Shown one piece after another: positions 52,698 to 63,109 of a stretch of DNA of 64,000 nt. Source of the DNA: Alicyclobacillus fastidiosus. Its GTDB lineage: Bacteria; Bacillota; Bacilli; Alicyclobacillales; Alicyclobacillaceae. The position numbers were made by a program, and so were the translations under genes. The notes below the pieces were generated by a model. It saw nothing but the letters and a program-made list of their open reading frames with translations. It had not been told where the DNA came from and did no database searches. How positions within the stretch are numbered: position 1 is the stretch's first letter; every line of letters begins with the position of its first letter. Where the stretch lies: contig NZ_CP104067.1 in the NCBI RefSeq assembly GCF_026651875.1, positions 1,736,001 to 1,800,000 on the forward strand. Direction: 5' to 3'.

Positions 52698-53561
52698 ACT
52701 GATCCAGACTCAAACACACATAGTGGATTTGAACAACTCGAACGTAGTATTCGCAAATTACAACAAGCTCACAAATTGAATGATGTCGTTGTTGGAATGG
52801 AGAGAACGGGACACTACTGGTTTAACATTGCCAACTGGCTTATTGAACGCGGCATTGATGCCGTTCTTGTGAATCCCATGACAACAAAGCGTAATAAGGA
52901 AAACCGTGATAACTCGCCATCCAAAAGTGATCCAAAAGACGCGATTATTATTGCAGATGTGATCAGTCGTGGGTACTACACCGCATTCCGCCCTAGCGAT
53001 GAAGTATTCCGCCGTCTTCAAGTTCTAGTTAAGAATCGTGAACACTGGGTTGTTGAATCTGGGCGCATAGAGAATCGAATTACACGCTGGCTAGACATTC
53101 GATTCCCTGAGTACACAAAGGTTTTCAAAGAGATATCCATCCCACGATCCCTAGCAACATTACGTAGCTTTCCGTCTCCATCTGACTTAACATCTCTGAC
53201 ACTAGAGCAAGTTATTGAGGCTTGGTCAGAACATATGTCACGCCCAGGTGGTACTCGGGGTATGCGCAAAGCGACTCAACTAATTGCAATAGCTAGGAAT
53301 AGCGTGGGCGATGTATGCGCCCTCGAGGAGGACAAATGGGAACTTCAGTATTTGCTTGACGCGTATGAGAGAGTACGGAAAATCATTGCTGAATCTGATC
53401 AACGTATTCAACAACTACTCCCACAAGTTCCATGCGCAGACTTAATTAGGTCTGTTGGCGCAACTGTGCCAGCAACGGCTGCAATACTGGCTTTTGGAGG
53501 GGATCTACATGAACTAAGGCATGGCAATCAACTGCTACGTAAAGCTGGTTTCGTATTATGA
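52698..53561 (+). mobile_element. IS110-family transposase, truncated at both ends
   Basis: Homology begins at SNTHSGFEQLERSIRKLQQA, skipping the first ~45 residues with the first catalytic Asp. The RuvC-like DEDD domain follows (VVVGMERTGHYWFN, SDPKDAIIIADVISRGYY) and the linker coiled coil. The C-terminal Tnp_20 domain with its catalytic Ser is cut shortly after ATVPATAAILAFGGDLHELR (QLLRKAGFVL, stop). The cut coincides with a perfect hairpin at 53560. It cannot be active. No IS ends were identified. Confidence 0.8.
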
Positions 53562-53595
53562 GGTCAACCAATTCGGGCACGGATTGGTTGACCTC
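53560..53595 (+). terminator. Perfect 13-bp hairpin at the end of the IS110 remnant
   Basis: GAGGTCAACCAAT, ten bases, ATTGGTTGACCTC, then TTTG. Could be a terminator or the tip of another element. Bases 53596-54020 hold no supported gene. Confidence 0.6.
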
Positions 53596-54020
53596 TTTGA
53601 GTTTAAGAGGTTTATTTCCTGTAGTCGGGTCGAACGTCCGGGGGCGAATCCGGGGATTAAAATGTTCACCCCTACTTGTAGAAGCATGTTTGAAGCTGGT
53701 TGGGGGAATGACCTCGTATAACAAGCGATGCTATGAACTGCAAGATAGGTAGGAATGTTCACCAGTAAGAATCGAGTCGCGCGTCAGATGCAACGCAGGG
53801 ACTAGTCGAGGTATCCTGGAAGAGAAAATTCCGGATAAAGGTAACACCCAAGCTGCGTCAGAAGCTTTAGCATCGCCACCAAACTTGTCCAACTCGTACA
53901 AAGTAATGCTCGACAGTCTGCCACAAAGGAAGGGCTTGAGATGGAGCAGGGTCGATGAGCCACACAAGTGCAAGTCCGCCTACGACTCAACAAAATCAGT
54001 GGACACTGTGAGATGCTATC

Positions 54021-54300
54021 CTTTCGGAACCGTTGCTCAAGCTGCCTACGGAACTGGAGTACGTAGATCGAATCCTATATGATGAACGGTTCATGCTCCA
54101 GTTTCCTTGAGAACTTCAATACAGCAAATTGGACGCCCAACGGTTCCGGAGCAACCGTATTTTCGTCTCATGTATCTTAAATTTCGGTACCAGCTAGGAT
54201 ACGAACCGCTAGTACAGGAAGTGAGCGACAGTGTTGTTTGGCGGCGCTTCTGCCATCTCTCCATTGACGGAAAAGGGCCAGATGTCGGCACGCTCATCAA
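54021..54300 (+). mobile_element. Transposase remnant (DUF772/IS5-like N-terminus), frameshifted
   Basis: First LSEPLLKLPTELEYVDRILY, DERFMLQFP, then a stop. In another frame IQQIGRPTVPEQPYFRLMYL, KFRYQLGYEPLVQEVSDSVV, WRRFCHLSIDGKGPD. This is the N-terminal DUF772 region of an IS5/IS1182/ISNCY-type transposase (GRP.VP......YLK.RY..GYE.L..EVSDS..WRRFC). Homology stops at ~54300, where it runs in-frame into the beta-helix gene without a stop. Confidence 0.75.
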
Positions 54301-54343
54301 AGCAAGGAAGCGGTATTTTGGCTTTATGGGAGGCGGGAATCAA

Positions 54344-55402
54344 ATGAGTGATGTTTCCTTTGGTGGAAGAAGTGATTGGATCGATATAAGAAACTATCAA
54401 ACACCGTCTGTAAACGGAGTGCAAGATGATACGCAAGCGTTTGCAACTGCTGCCTACATGGCAAATGGAAAAGCAATTCAACTTAGTCCAGGAACATATT
54501 ACGTGCAAAACATCCAACTCATTTCTGGACTTGTCATTCGTGGTTCAGGACGGAACGCAACAACTATTGTCCATACGGGATCAGGGAAAGCCATTAGTAA
54601 CAATACAGGAACATCCATTGGGAACATTGAACTAGCCGATTTTACACTTATCTGTAATCCACATAGCACGATTGGTATTGAATTCTCTATGGTGTATCAA
54701 TCTATCGCCTCAAGAATCAATATCCTTCAGTCAAATGGGGGTAACACGAATTTCACAGGTGTATCGTTTGACCATGGGGACACGGGCACCAGCTACTACA
54801 ACACCATGACAGACGTATCTGTCAATGCTGGGTCCACGAATACAATTGGAACAGGGTATTTGTTTCAAAACAAAGCAAACAGCAACCGACTAATTGGATG
54901 TCGCACGAACGCCGTCACAACAGCTGTACAAATTGCCAAATCCACAACAGACCATATTGTAGTCATTGGCTGTACATTTGAACAGTTTACAAACGGGATT
55001 ATCGATAATGGGTACAGAAATGTATTTGTGGGGAACCGTTTTGAAAACAGTGGTTCAGCATCTGGAACCGGCATTATCCTGTCCAGTACGACAACCAATG
55101 CACTGATGGCCGGAAATCAATATATTAACCTGACGACAGCGTTTACCAACGGAAATATGTCTGGCGCGAATATGATCATGGATCACTCCCAGCTGAATGC
55201 GAAGTACATTAGTCATGATTCAGGCGGCGGCTGGAATAGTGTCATGAACATGCGGAACTACGGGATTCAGAGTGCGGGGTATCTTGGACTGTCAACATTC
55301 CCATCATCGAGAGCACCCAGCAACAGTATATTTGTCAACTCAGCAGACAACAAATTGTATTTCAAGGACAGTGCAGGGGTATTAACTGCACTTACACTCT
55401 AA
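54344..55402 (+). CDS. Right-handed beta-helix protein (pectate-lyase-3/tail-spike type)
   Basis: 352 residues from ATG 54344, with GGGAGG before it; the frame is open upstream through transposase DNA, which is not part of the protein. It starts with WIDIRNYQTPSVNGVQDDTQ, AFATAAYMANGKAIQLSPGT, YYVQN, the hallmark of the pectate lyase 3 / GH55-like superfamily, followed by beta-helix repeats (ASRINILQSNGGNTNFTGVS). The C-terminus SNSIFVNSADNKLYFKDSAG is typical of phage or surface appendage proteins. No signal peptide. Likely binds or cleaves a polysaccharide. Confidence 0.82.
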   Translation: MSDVSFGGRSDWIDIRNYQTPSVNGVQDDTQAFATAAYMANGKAIQLSPGTYYVQNIQLISGLVIRGSGRNATTIVHTGSGKAISNNTGTSIGNIELADFTLICNPHSTIGIEFSMVYQSIASRINILQSNGGNTNFTGVSFDHGDTGTSYYNTMTDVSVNAGSTNTIGTGYLFQNKANSNRLIGCRTNAVTTAVQIAKSTTDHIVVIGCTFEQFTNGIIDNGYRNVFVGNRFENSGSASGTGIILSSTTTNALMAGNQYINLTTAFTNGNMSGANMIMDHSQLNAKYISHDSGGGWNSVMNMRNYGIQSAGYLGLSTFPSSRAPSNSIFVNSADNKLYFKDSAGVLTALTL

Positions 55403-55406
55403 TATT

Positions 55407-55423
55407 CCCCGGCATAGCCGGGG
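55407..55423 (+). terminator. Hairpin after the beta-helix gene
   Basis: CCCCGGC, ATA, GCCGGGG, flanked by TT and AGAA. No T run. Confidence 0.5.
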
Positions 55424-55499
55424 AGAACATTCATTAGGCCTAAAAATCCCCTTTACCCAAATCCTCTTTTATCCTTCTCTGTCCGCCAATAATGCCCCA

Positions 55500-55622
55500 T
55501 CAGAATTCCTCCACATACTCCGCAGCGATTGATTCTGGAGGATTGGTGTAGCGATGAATATAACGCTGTGAACGATGGCCAAGACGACTGGCCAACTGAA
55601 AATATGATGTCTCGACCCTCAT
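55500..55622 (-). mobile_element. Tyrosine recombinase C-terminal fragment
   Basis: 40 codons: FQLASRLGHRSQRYIHRYTN, PPESIAAEYVEEF. This is the final box of a XerC/phage-integrase-type recombinase (LGH.S...I..RYT), including the GH and the active-site region around Tyr. Nothing of the rest of the gene lies next to it. Confidence 0.65.
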
Positions 55623-55683
55623 AAGTAGTCGAATTACGTCGAATCACTATGGTAATCAATAACTCATAAGGAGGGATTTATCG

Positions 55684-55977
55684 GTGAATAAAGTTCTGGG
55701 AAAAGTTATCGTAGGTTTTACAGCATCTGCAACAGTTGCGACAATGAGTATTACATCGGCATTCGCGGCCACAACATCGTTCGATAGCCAGTACCAAGCT
55801 AATTCGAACACGGAAAAATCTCTATTGGCACAGGTTTCATCTTCGTCGTCAAACACGACGATTACTGATTTGCTATCCACTGTAAAAAACACTCAAGTGG
55901 CAGCATTATATGCAGCAGAACAAGCATTATCCAGCGCTAATTCATCGAATCCTCACGTACATACACTTAGTGACTAA
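55684..55977 (+). CDS. Secreted Ser/Ala-rich protein (97 aa), possibly truncated
   Basis: Signal peptide VLGKVIVGFTASATVATMSI with cleavage near AFAA. The mature part is Ser/Thr/Asn/Ala-rich (DLLSTVKNTQVAALYAAEQA) and ends HVHTLSD. AAGGAGGG precedes the GTG start at 55684. The fragment at 56037 may have belonged to the same longer protein. Family not recognised. Its neighbours (beta-helix protein, chitinase) are also surface proteins. Confidence 0.65.
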   Translation: MNKVLGKVIVGFTASATVATMSITSAFAATTSFDSQYQANSNTEKSLLAQVSSSSSNTTITDLLSTVKNTQVAALYAAEQALSSANSSNPHVHTLSD

Positions 55978-56036
55978 ATAAGGCAACTCGAAATGAAACG
56001 TGACAATATCTTAAACAGTCAAACGTACATTGGAAG

Positions 56037-56255
56037 TTGGTTGAAAAATACGAACATCATTCTCAAGACAAGAACTTACTGCAAAAGTGCTTGAAAGAAC
56101 ACGAGCCAATTGAAAAGAAATTGTTGCAAATGAATCGTCAAATAACTGCTAGCAATACCGATAATGGGTGGAATACAGCCCCCTACAATGGCGGATTGAA
56201 AGAGTTACAGAATTCTATCTTGAAACTTCAGTCGTCTGCTATTCACTACACATAA
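56037..56255 (+). pseudogene. Possible detached part of the secreted protein gene
   Basis: 72 codons, charged and helical (VEKYEHHSQDKNLLQKCLKE, LLQMNRQITASNTDNGWNTA). No ribosome site before the TTG. The sequence between it and the secreted-protein gene is gene-free, and a hairpin-like CCCCCCA...TGGGGT follows at ~56345. Best read as a remnant; it could also be an independent small gene. Confidence 0.35.
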
Positions 56256-56412
56256 GAAGCAATTGCTCTTGAAAAGTCATCAGCAACAATGACTACAAAC
56301 ACGAATGGTATTGTTACGGGTAACACCTATAACTTAATTTGGTAACCCCCCACTTTATCGCCGTACATCATGGGGTAGTTTTCCCTAAATATTCTTATAA
56401 GAGAGGTAATGT

Positions 56413-57957
56413 ATGACGATCAATCGAGGTAAATTCGCAGCTACAAAGGCACTTGCTTTTGGTTCAGCAGCCATGCTTGGATTTGGGGTCTTCTCTCATC
56501 CAGCGTTAGCGGACACCGCTGGCGAAAATCAACAACCGGCCTCGCCTACAAATGTACAGGTATCGAACGTAACGGAGACAGGTGCTACGCTTTCTTGGAC
56601 AGGTACAGGGAATGGTACTGGGGATGTGTACGAGGTTATAAATGACGAATCGGTTGCGATTCCAGGACAGCCAAACTCGAGTTCTCCGTCTATCCTCATC
56701 AAAACTTCCTCCACGTCGGTTCAACTGTCCAATCTACGTCCGAACAAGACATATTATCTTGTAGTCAAAACCCTTGATGCTAAGGGGAATTCTTCGACAA
56801 CGAGCAACCCCGTTATTTTTACGACGGGAAATCCTTTGGAGCGGAAGAGCAAAATAGTCGGCTATTACGCCAACTGGGATACATATAGTGGTTATCAGGT
56901 TTCAGATATTCCGGCGAATGAATTAAATGTGATCAACTATGCCTTTGCGGTAATCGACAGTGATGGGAAAATTGCACTGAGCGATCCTTATGCGGACATC
57001 GGACAATCATCTTCAGGCGACTCGTCTGACGCGAATGCGATTAAGGGAAACTTTGGTCAACTGATTAAACTGAAGAAACGATACCCAAACCTGAAGACGA
57101 TCATTTCAGTCGGGGGATGGAGGAATTCAGCTCAATTTTCGCAGGTCGCTGCGACGCAAAAATCACGCGATACATTTGCAGACAGTGTCGTTCAATTCAT
57201 TAAAAAATACGACTTTGACGGTGTTGACATTGACTGGGAATATCCTCTCCAGGGTGGCTCCTATCCAAATGACCAGCACAACCCAAATGATCCCCAGAAC
57301 TACACATTACTATTAAAAACAATTCGCGGAAAATTTGACACGCAGGGCGCTCTGGATCATAAGCACTATTACCTTACCATCGATGCCGCAGCCAACACGA
57401 CTTATGCGACTAAAGACACAAACTTGGTTGCCATGCAAAAGTATGTTGATTGGTTCAATTTGATGACCTATGACATACACGGAAGTTGGGGTTCCTACAC
57501 AGGTCTAGTGGCACCGATCAATACGGATCCAGCTGATCCTGGGAAGTGGTCAGACAACAACGCGGTGCAACTTTATTTAAAGCAAGGTGTAAACCCAGAC
57601 AAAATCGTGATGGGTGTGCGATTTTTCGCGTATGAGTACCTGGGCGTCAGGGATCAGAACAACGGCCTATATCAACCGTATCAAGTTGGCACGGGCACTT
57701 CGATTCCCTACAACAAATTGGTCACGCAGTATTTGAATCAGAAGAACTATAGTGGGTTTACCTATCATTGGGATTTATCGGCCAAGTCGCCATATCTATT
57801 TAATGGAGACGATTTTATTAGTTTTGAAGACCCCGCCTCCATCTTTATGAAAACTGAATATGTAGACGAGCACAATTTAGGCGGCGTCATGATATGGAAA
57901 TTGGGGCAGGACTACAAAGGCCAACTTCTATCAACTATCTATGACAATCTTAAGTAG
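56413..57957 (+). CDS. Secreted GH18 chitinase with fibronectin type III domain
   Basis: 514 residues. Signal peptide (KALAFGSAAMLGFGVF, cleavage near ALADT), an Fn3 domain at ~43-138 (ASPTNVQVSNVTETGATLSW, LRPNKTYYLVVKTLD), then a full GH18 barrel from KIVGYYANWDTYSG. The catalytic DxxDxDxE motif is intact as FDGVDIDWEY (general acid E276); the substrate-binding FNLMTYDIHG and the final MIWKLGQDYKG strand are present. It should hydrolyse chitin or N-acetylglucosamine polymers outside the cell. It is read in line with the glmU relic and hasA-like gene. Confidence 0.95.
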   Translation: MTINRGKFAATKALAFGSAAMLGFGVFSHPALADTAGENQQPASPTNVQVSNVTETGATLSWTGTGNGTGDVYEVINDESVAIPGQPNSSSPSILIKTSSTSVQLSNLRPNKTYYLVVKTLDAKGNSSTTSNPVIFTTGNPLERKSKIVGYYANWDTYSGYQVSDIPANELNVINYAFAVIDSDGKIALSDPYADIGQSSSGDSSDANAIKGNFGQLIKLKKRYPNLKTIISVGGWRNSAQFSQVAATQKSRDTFADSVVQFIKKYDFDGVDIDWEYPLQGGSYPNDQHNPNDPQNYTLLLKTIRGKFDTQGALDHKHYYLTIDAAANTTYATKDTNLVAMQKYVDWFNLMTYDIHGSWGSYTGLVAPINTDPADPGKWSDNNAVQLYLKQGVNPDKIVMGVRFFAYEYLGVRDQNNGLYQPYQVGTGTSIPYNKLVTQYLNQKNYSGFTYHWDLSAKSPYLFNGDDFISFEDPASIFMKTEYVDEHNLGGVMIWKLGQDYKGQLLSTIYDNLK

Positions 57958-57986
57958 GAGCTCGAAGTGGTCACGGAGGAGATTAT

Positions 57987-58644
<658 letters not shown>

Positions 58645-58756
58645 CTTATCCAAACTTATTAACGAACAATCCAAACGGTGTCACTCCTCAACGTCTTGAT
58701 CGTTCGCAAGCGATGACCGCCGATATGGATCATGTCAACAAAAGGAGCAATCAAAG

Positions 58757-60061
58757 GTGATAGAGCATCGAGTGGATGATTCGAATTTACAATTGTTTAA
58801 AAATAACGGAAATCGAAAACCTATGTCATTAATCAGTCGGATCTTTATTTTTATACTTTTTTTAGTGTTTGTCACGGCCATGATTTATGTTAATTCAAAA
58901 GCTCATGGACGTCTCGACTTCACGCTTGGAATATATGGCTCCGTCATGGTTACTTATTTACTTGGGAAAATGGTTCTTTCATTTTTTTACAAACCATTTA
59001 AAGGAACTGCATTGGATTTTAAAGTGACAGTAATTGTCCCATCATTCAACGAAAAGGAAGAAGCGGCACGCAGCACTGTAGAGAGTTTGCTAAGACAGAC
59101 ACATCGAGTACATGAAATTTTCTTCATCGATGATGGTAGCAAAGACTTGTCGGCTTATCACGCAATTCAGTTGTTAAAGGAGCAAACTGGTGCTGAAAAC
59201 CTACACGTACATCGTTACGAAGATAATAGGGGAAAGCGCCATGCACAAATCTACGGATTTGAACGTGCTACAGGAGACATTATCTTCACCACAGACTCAG
59301 ATGGCTATGTATACCCAAATGCCATAGAAAAAATGTTGATACCTTTTAGGGACAAAAAGGTGATGGCGGTAACAGGTCACATCAATGCGCGAAATAGGAC
59401 GGAGTCATGGTTAACACGTTTACTTGATATGCGTTATGATAATGCATTTCGTGTTGAGCGTGCTGCTCAATCAGTAACAGGTAATGTGCTTGTCTGCTCT
59501 GGTCCGATTAGTTGCTATCGTAGTGAAGTAATCCTAGATAATTTGGAACGTTATCGGCACCAGACTTTCTTAGGTGAACCTGTCCAATTCGGTGATGACC
59601 GTTGCTTGACGAACTACGCAATTGAGCGCGGAAAAACGGTCTATCAGGAAAATGCGATATGTCTAACCGACGTTCCACCCACACTACGTCAGTTTGTAAA
59701 ACAGCAAATACGTTGGAATAAATCGTTTTTCAGAGAAAGCTTGCTGGCATTTAAGTTGGGACTTAAAAAGCCAAAGGTGCTCATGTGGGTTTTATTAGAG
59801 ATGTTATTATGGATAACCTTCGGAGTTGCGTTGTTCGCAGGCGTCATTCTTAAGGCTCGGACGATGGGCTTGGTTTTGCTCAGCTATTATGGAGCGTATA
59901 TCTGTCTATCAGCGTACGCCAGAAATGTGTACTACATATTGAAGCGACCTCTTGTATTTCTATTGGCACCACTTTATGGGATTGTTCATTTGGGGCTATT
60001 GTTTCCGCTACGGATATATGCTTTAGCAACGCTTAAAGTCACACGTTGGGGCACAAGATAA
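58757..60061 (+). CDS. hasA: Class I hyaluronan synthase-like glycosyltransferase (HasA type)
   Basis: 434-residue membrane GT2. Two N-terminal helices, cytoplasmic catalytic domain, then three to four helices ending KVTRWGTR, as in streptococcal HasA (..DWGTR). Motifs: FIDDGS (123-128), DSD (180-182), NVLVCSGPISCYR (244-255), FGDDRCLTNYA (278-288), QQIRWNKSFFRES (316-328). This set, especially CSGP and QQ-x-RWNKS, is that of class I hyaluronan synthases, which polymerise GlcNAc and GlcA and extrude the chain. Chitin/NodC-type synthases share DSD and QxxRW but not the whole set. AAAGGAG precedes the GTG at 58757. Confidence 0.88.
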   Translation: MIEHRVDDSNLQLFKNNGNRKPMSLISRIFIFILFLVFVTAMIYVNSKAHGRLDFTLGIYGSVMVTYLLGKMVLSFFYKPFKGTALDFKVTVIVPSFNEKEEAARSTVESLLRQTHRVHEIFFIDDGSKDLSAYHAIQLLKEQTGAENLHVHRYEDNRGKRHAQIYGFERATGDIIFTTDSDGYVYPNAIEKMLIPFRDKKVMAVTGHINARNRTESWLTRLLDMRYDNAFRVERAAQSVTGNVLVCSGPISCYRSEVILDNLERYRHQTFLGEPVQFGDDRCLTNYAIERGKTVYQENAICLTDVPPTLRQFVKQQIRWNKSFFRESLLAFKLGLKKPKVLMWVLLEMLLWITFGVALFAGVILKARTMGLVLLSYYGAYICLSAYARNVYYILKRPLVFLLAPLYGIVHLGLLFPLRIYALATLKVTRWGTR

Positions 60062-60081
60062 GTAATTGGAGGTAATTAAAT

Positions 60082-61410
60082 ATGGCAATTTCTATTCAAG
60101 ATACTAACGTGCAGGCAATGACGTTGATGGAAAAGATCGAGAGAAAGACAGCAAAAATCGCGATTATCGGACTGGGCTATGTTGGTCTACCAAATGCTGT
60201 CGCAAAGGCGCAGGAAGGCTTCTGCGTTATCGGTTATGACCTATCGGTCGATAAAGTTCATAAAATTACAAGTGGGGTAAGCTATATCGATGATGTTACG
60301 TCCGAATCTATTCTTGAATTGATTAATTCAGGGAATTTGACTGCAACATATGACGCGAATCATTTATCAGACGCAGATGTCATCGTTATCTGTGTGCCAA
60401 CACCAGTTGATGAATACAAGCATCCCGATTTACAATTCGTAGAAAGCGCGTGTTGTGATGTTAAAAATTTCGTAAAAGCAGGCGCTCTAGTGATTTTGGA
60501 AAGCACCACATACCCAGGTACTACCGAGGAAATCTTAGTGCCAATGCTTCAAGAGCGGGGACTTACAATTGGTAAAGACGTTTTCATAGCGTATTCACCG
60601 GAACGGATCGATCCCGCGAACAAAAACTTTAACATCCATAATACACCTGTCGTTGTCGGTGGGGTGACCGCTGTCTGTGGAAAGTTAGCTTGTATGTACT
60701 TTGGAGAATATGCAATTCAAGTATCATCCCCGTCGGTTGCCGAGATGACCAAGATATACGAAAATTCCTTCCGATACGTGAACATCGGTTTTGCGAATGA
60801 GATGGCACTCATTTGCGAGAATATGGGTATTGACATATGGGAAGTTATCAATGCAGCGAGTACTAAACCATTTGGATTTATGCCGTTTTACCCTAGTAGC
60901 GGTGTGGGCGGGCACTGTATTCCGGTGGATCCCTATTATTTAAGTTGGAAAGTACGATCATTAAATATGCAAAGTCGTATGATTGAAACGGCCGGTGACA
61001 TCAACTCAAATATGCCTCGATATACCTGTCAACGTATCATGGAGGTATTGAACGAAAGAGGTTTAGTCATCCATGGAAGTAATATCCTTATCGTCGGTAT
61101 CACCTACAAAAAGGATGTTAGTGACGTACGAGAATCTCCAGCACTGGAGTTGATTGCTGAATTAGAGCGACTTGGTGCAAATGTTACGTTTTGGGATGAC
61201 CATGTGACCAGTGTAACTGTACATGGCAAGACGTATCACAATGTTAGAGATACAGAAACTGCCATTGTAAATTCGGATATAACCGTTGTGGTAACAAATC
61301 ATTCAGATGTTGATTATACTTTAATTGGGGAAAATGCGACGGTTCTCTTTGATACGAAAAACGTACAAAATATGCTTGGTACAATTAAGGGAGAATACAT
61401 TCGGTTATAG
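60082..61410 (+). CDS. UDP-sugar 6-dehydrogenase (nucleotide-sugar dehydrogenase)
   Basis: 442 residues. NAD site GLGYVGLP, middle signature NSFRYVNIGFANEMALICEN, catalytic Cys C279 in GVGGHCIPVDPYY, and C-terminal domain (VGITYKKDVSDVRESPALEL). It oxidises C6 of a UDP-hexose to the uronic acid with two NAD+. By sequence it is nearer to WbpA/WecC-type enzymes (UDP-GlcNAc or UDP-ManNAc) than to streptococcal HasB, so the product may be UDP-GlcA or UDP-HexNAcA. Twenty bases after the HasA-like gene, with GGAGG site; strong terminator follows. Confidence 0.93.
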   Translation: MAISIQDTNVQAMTLMEKIERKTAKIAIIGLGYVGLPNAVAKAQEGFCVIGYDLSVDKVHKITSGVSYIDDVTSESILELINSGNLTATYDANHLSDADVIVICVPTPVDEYKHPDLQFVESACCDVKNFVKAGALVILESTTYPGTTEEILVPMLQERGLTIGKDVFIAYSPERIDPANKNFNIHNTPVVVGGVTAVCGKLACMYFGEYAIQVSSPSVAEMTKIYENSFRYVNIGFANEMALICENMGIDIWEVINAASTKPFGFMPFYPSSGVGGHCIPVDPYYLSWKVRSLNMQSRMIETAGDINSNMPRYTCQRIMEVLNERGLVIHGSNILIVGITYKKDVSDVRESPALELIAELERLGANVTFWDDHVTSVTVHGKTYHNVRDTETAIVNSDITVVVTNHSDVDYTLIGENATVLFDTKNVQNMLGTIKGEYIRL

Positions 61411-61414
61411 TATA

Positions 61415-61463
61415 ACGCAGGGGTAATGTCCCATATAAAAATTTTGGGACGCCACCCCTGCGT
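61415..61463 (+). terminator. Terminator of the hasA-dehydrogenase operon
   Basis: ACGCAGGGGT pairs with ACCCCTGCGT, and an inner GTCCCA with TGGGAC, giving a stacked double hairpin directly after the stop. Confidence 0.8.
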
Positions 61464-61494
61464 GTTACATATTCACGAGTAACTGGCGTCTCTT

Positions 61495-61740
61495 TTGCTG
61501 AGTGCTACCGTTATACAGCAGATATCTCGACTCACCTCAGATGGTAGGACAGATATACTCATTATCGACGATTCGCTGTTTAGTCGCAGTCGTAGCAAAA
61601 AAGTCGAATTGTTCTCCAGGATTTATGACCATGTTTCTCACAACTTTACTCGTGTTTTTCGAATACTCACTCTGGGTCTGATCATATGAGAATTCATTTG
61701 TTACTCTCACCTTTTCGTTGCTCAGTTAAAAAAGCGCAAT
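61495..61740 (+). mobile_element. DDE transposase remnant (IS4/IS1380-like), frameshifted
   Basis: RTDILIIDDSLFSRSRSKKV, ELFSRIYDHVSHNFTRVFRI, LTLGLII, stop; then, shifted, FVTLTFSLLS. The DDSL...RSRSKKVELL..VYDH pattern is the second catalytic-Asp region of an IS4-type DDE transposase. Both ends of the gene are missing. Confidence 0.7.
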
Positions 61741-61746
61741 GATGCG

Positions 61747-62061
61747 ATGGGATCTATTGTCCCCGACCTACCCTTAAAAGAACGAAGAATTTGTCGAAAA
61801 ATATACCGTAATCTTTTCGTCATTCAAGAAAAGGGGTTTGATATTATCCGTACTTGTGGTGAGGTAAGATTGCGTCATTTACCAAAAAACGTGCAAAAAA
61901 CACTGCGTTATATCCGTCAGGACGCAACCCTAGATCAACTGGATGATATTGAGAAAAACGTCCTTCGTATGATCCATGTTCGGCGTAGACGCCTGTTGGC
62001 CGAATCATCGAAATCGACCTCAAACAATCGTGAGGTGGGCGTAACACCTTCAGGAATATAG
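61747..62061 (+). CDS. Hypothetical charged helical protein (104 aa)
   Basis: Clean frame from ATG 61747, very basic and helical (ERRICRKIYRNLFVIQEKGF, GEVRLRHLPKNVQKTLRYIR, DDIEKNVLRMIHVRRRRLL). No ribosome site, and it starts inside decayed transposase DNA, so it may be part of that element or an orphan. No family recognised. Confidence 0.35.
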   Translation: MGSIVPDLPLKERRICRKIYRNLFVIQEKGFDIIRTCGEVRLRHLPKNVQKTLRYIRQDATLDQLDDIEKNVLRMIHVRRRRLLAESSKSTSNNREVGVTPSGI

Positions 62062-62147
62062 CAATTCAATGAACCTCCTCATTCTCTCGATAAAACAATA
62101 CAGATTTAGACCTACTACATTAAAACAAACGAGGTCGTACACAAGCG

Positions 62148-62996
62148 ATGGAGTTTTTTGCAAAACTTAAGTTGAAAAAGGTCAGATATCGAGCTTTCCT
62201 GCTACTAACAATAACAATCCTATTTCTTGTTATTGTCGTTCTAATGGTTCCTAAAGAGAGTGCCAACAAGGTAATCCACATCACCCATATCGAACCAACA
62301 AAAAATCTTATTCCAAAGAATCCGCCAGCATTTGACCAAGAGTTCAATACATCGTCAGACTTGAAGGCATGGAGAATAGTGTCACAGCCATGGCCCTATA
62401 GTAACGAATTACAATACTATTCCAAGCAAAATGTGTATATCCGGGATGGAAAATTGATTATTGAGGCTGACCACGCATCCTATCACGGAAGGGACTACAT
62501 TTCTGGAAGAATTGACACAAAAGGGCGTTTTGAATTTACGTATGGAACGGTTGTGATTCGAGCAAAATTACCGGCCGGGAAAGGGATATTCCCCGCTTTG
62601 TGGCTCAAACCGGTAGAAGATCCTGTTTATCCTGAAATAGATATGATGGAATACCTTGGGTCCAAGACGAACAACGCATATGCCACGTTTCACGCTGCTC
62701 CGACTGGGCCTTACAAGAGTGTCGGAGTGACGGCCATCATGCCGTTTAATTTGTCTCTCAACTATCATACATACACGCTAGTCTGGAAAAAGAACGATTT
62801 GACGTGGTACATCGATGGACAACAGATTTTCCGCATGACAAAGTTTGTACCCAACGAGCCGATGTATCTGACAATAAACAATGCGGTTGGCGGTATGGCA
62901 GGGATGCCTACAAAGGAAACGCAATTCCCAGCATTTTTAAAAATCGATTATGTTCATATCTACACTTCAAATATAAGCAAGAACAGTCTTATATAA
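62148..62996 (+). CDS. Membrane-anchored GH16 family glycosidase
   Basis: 282 residues. One N-terminal membrane anchor (FLLLTITILFLVIVVLMVP), then a GH16 beta-jelly-roll: FDQEFNTSSDLKAWRIVSQP, SNELQYYSKQNVYIRDGKL, catalytic ExDxxE as EIDMMEYLG (E163 nucleophile, E168 acid/base) and the end VDYVHIYTS typical of the family. It hydrolyses or transglycosylates beta-1,3/1,4-glucans or galactans on the outside of the cell. Close to HasA and the chitinase, it may trim or remodel a surface polysaccharide. No ribosome site is obvious. Confidence 0.9.
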   Translation: MEFFAKLKLKKVRYRAFLLLTITILFLVIVVLMVPKESANKVIHITHIEPTKNLIPKNPPAFDQEFNTSSDLKAWRIVSQPWPYSNELQYYSKQNVYIRDGKLIIEADHASYHGRDYISGRIDTKGRFEFTYGTVVIRAKLPAGKGIFPALWLKPVEDPVYPEIDMMEYLGSKTNNAYATFHAAPTGPYKSVGVTAIMPFNLSLNYHTYTLVWKKNDLTWYIDGQQIFRMTKFVPNEPMYLTINNAVGGMAGMPTKETQFPAFLKIDYVHIYTSNISKNSLI

Positions 62997-63109
62997 TTTC
63001 ACTATCGCTCTACGCTAATTTTATTCAGTAAAATTCATTCGTCGGGGTAGGCGTATTGCCTCTCCAAAGCCCCGGAATACGCAAGAAGTTCTCATGGGAG
63101 GTTGGACTT

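Noticed and set aside
53596-54020. GC-rich stem-loops after the IS110 remnant as an omega RNA or bridge RNA
   Set aside because: No TnpB coding sequence and no recognisable element ends; the IS110 relic is truncated at both ends, so the link cannot be supported.
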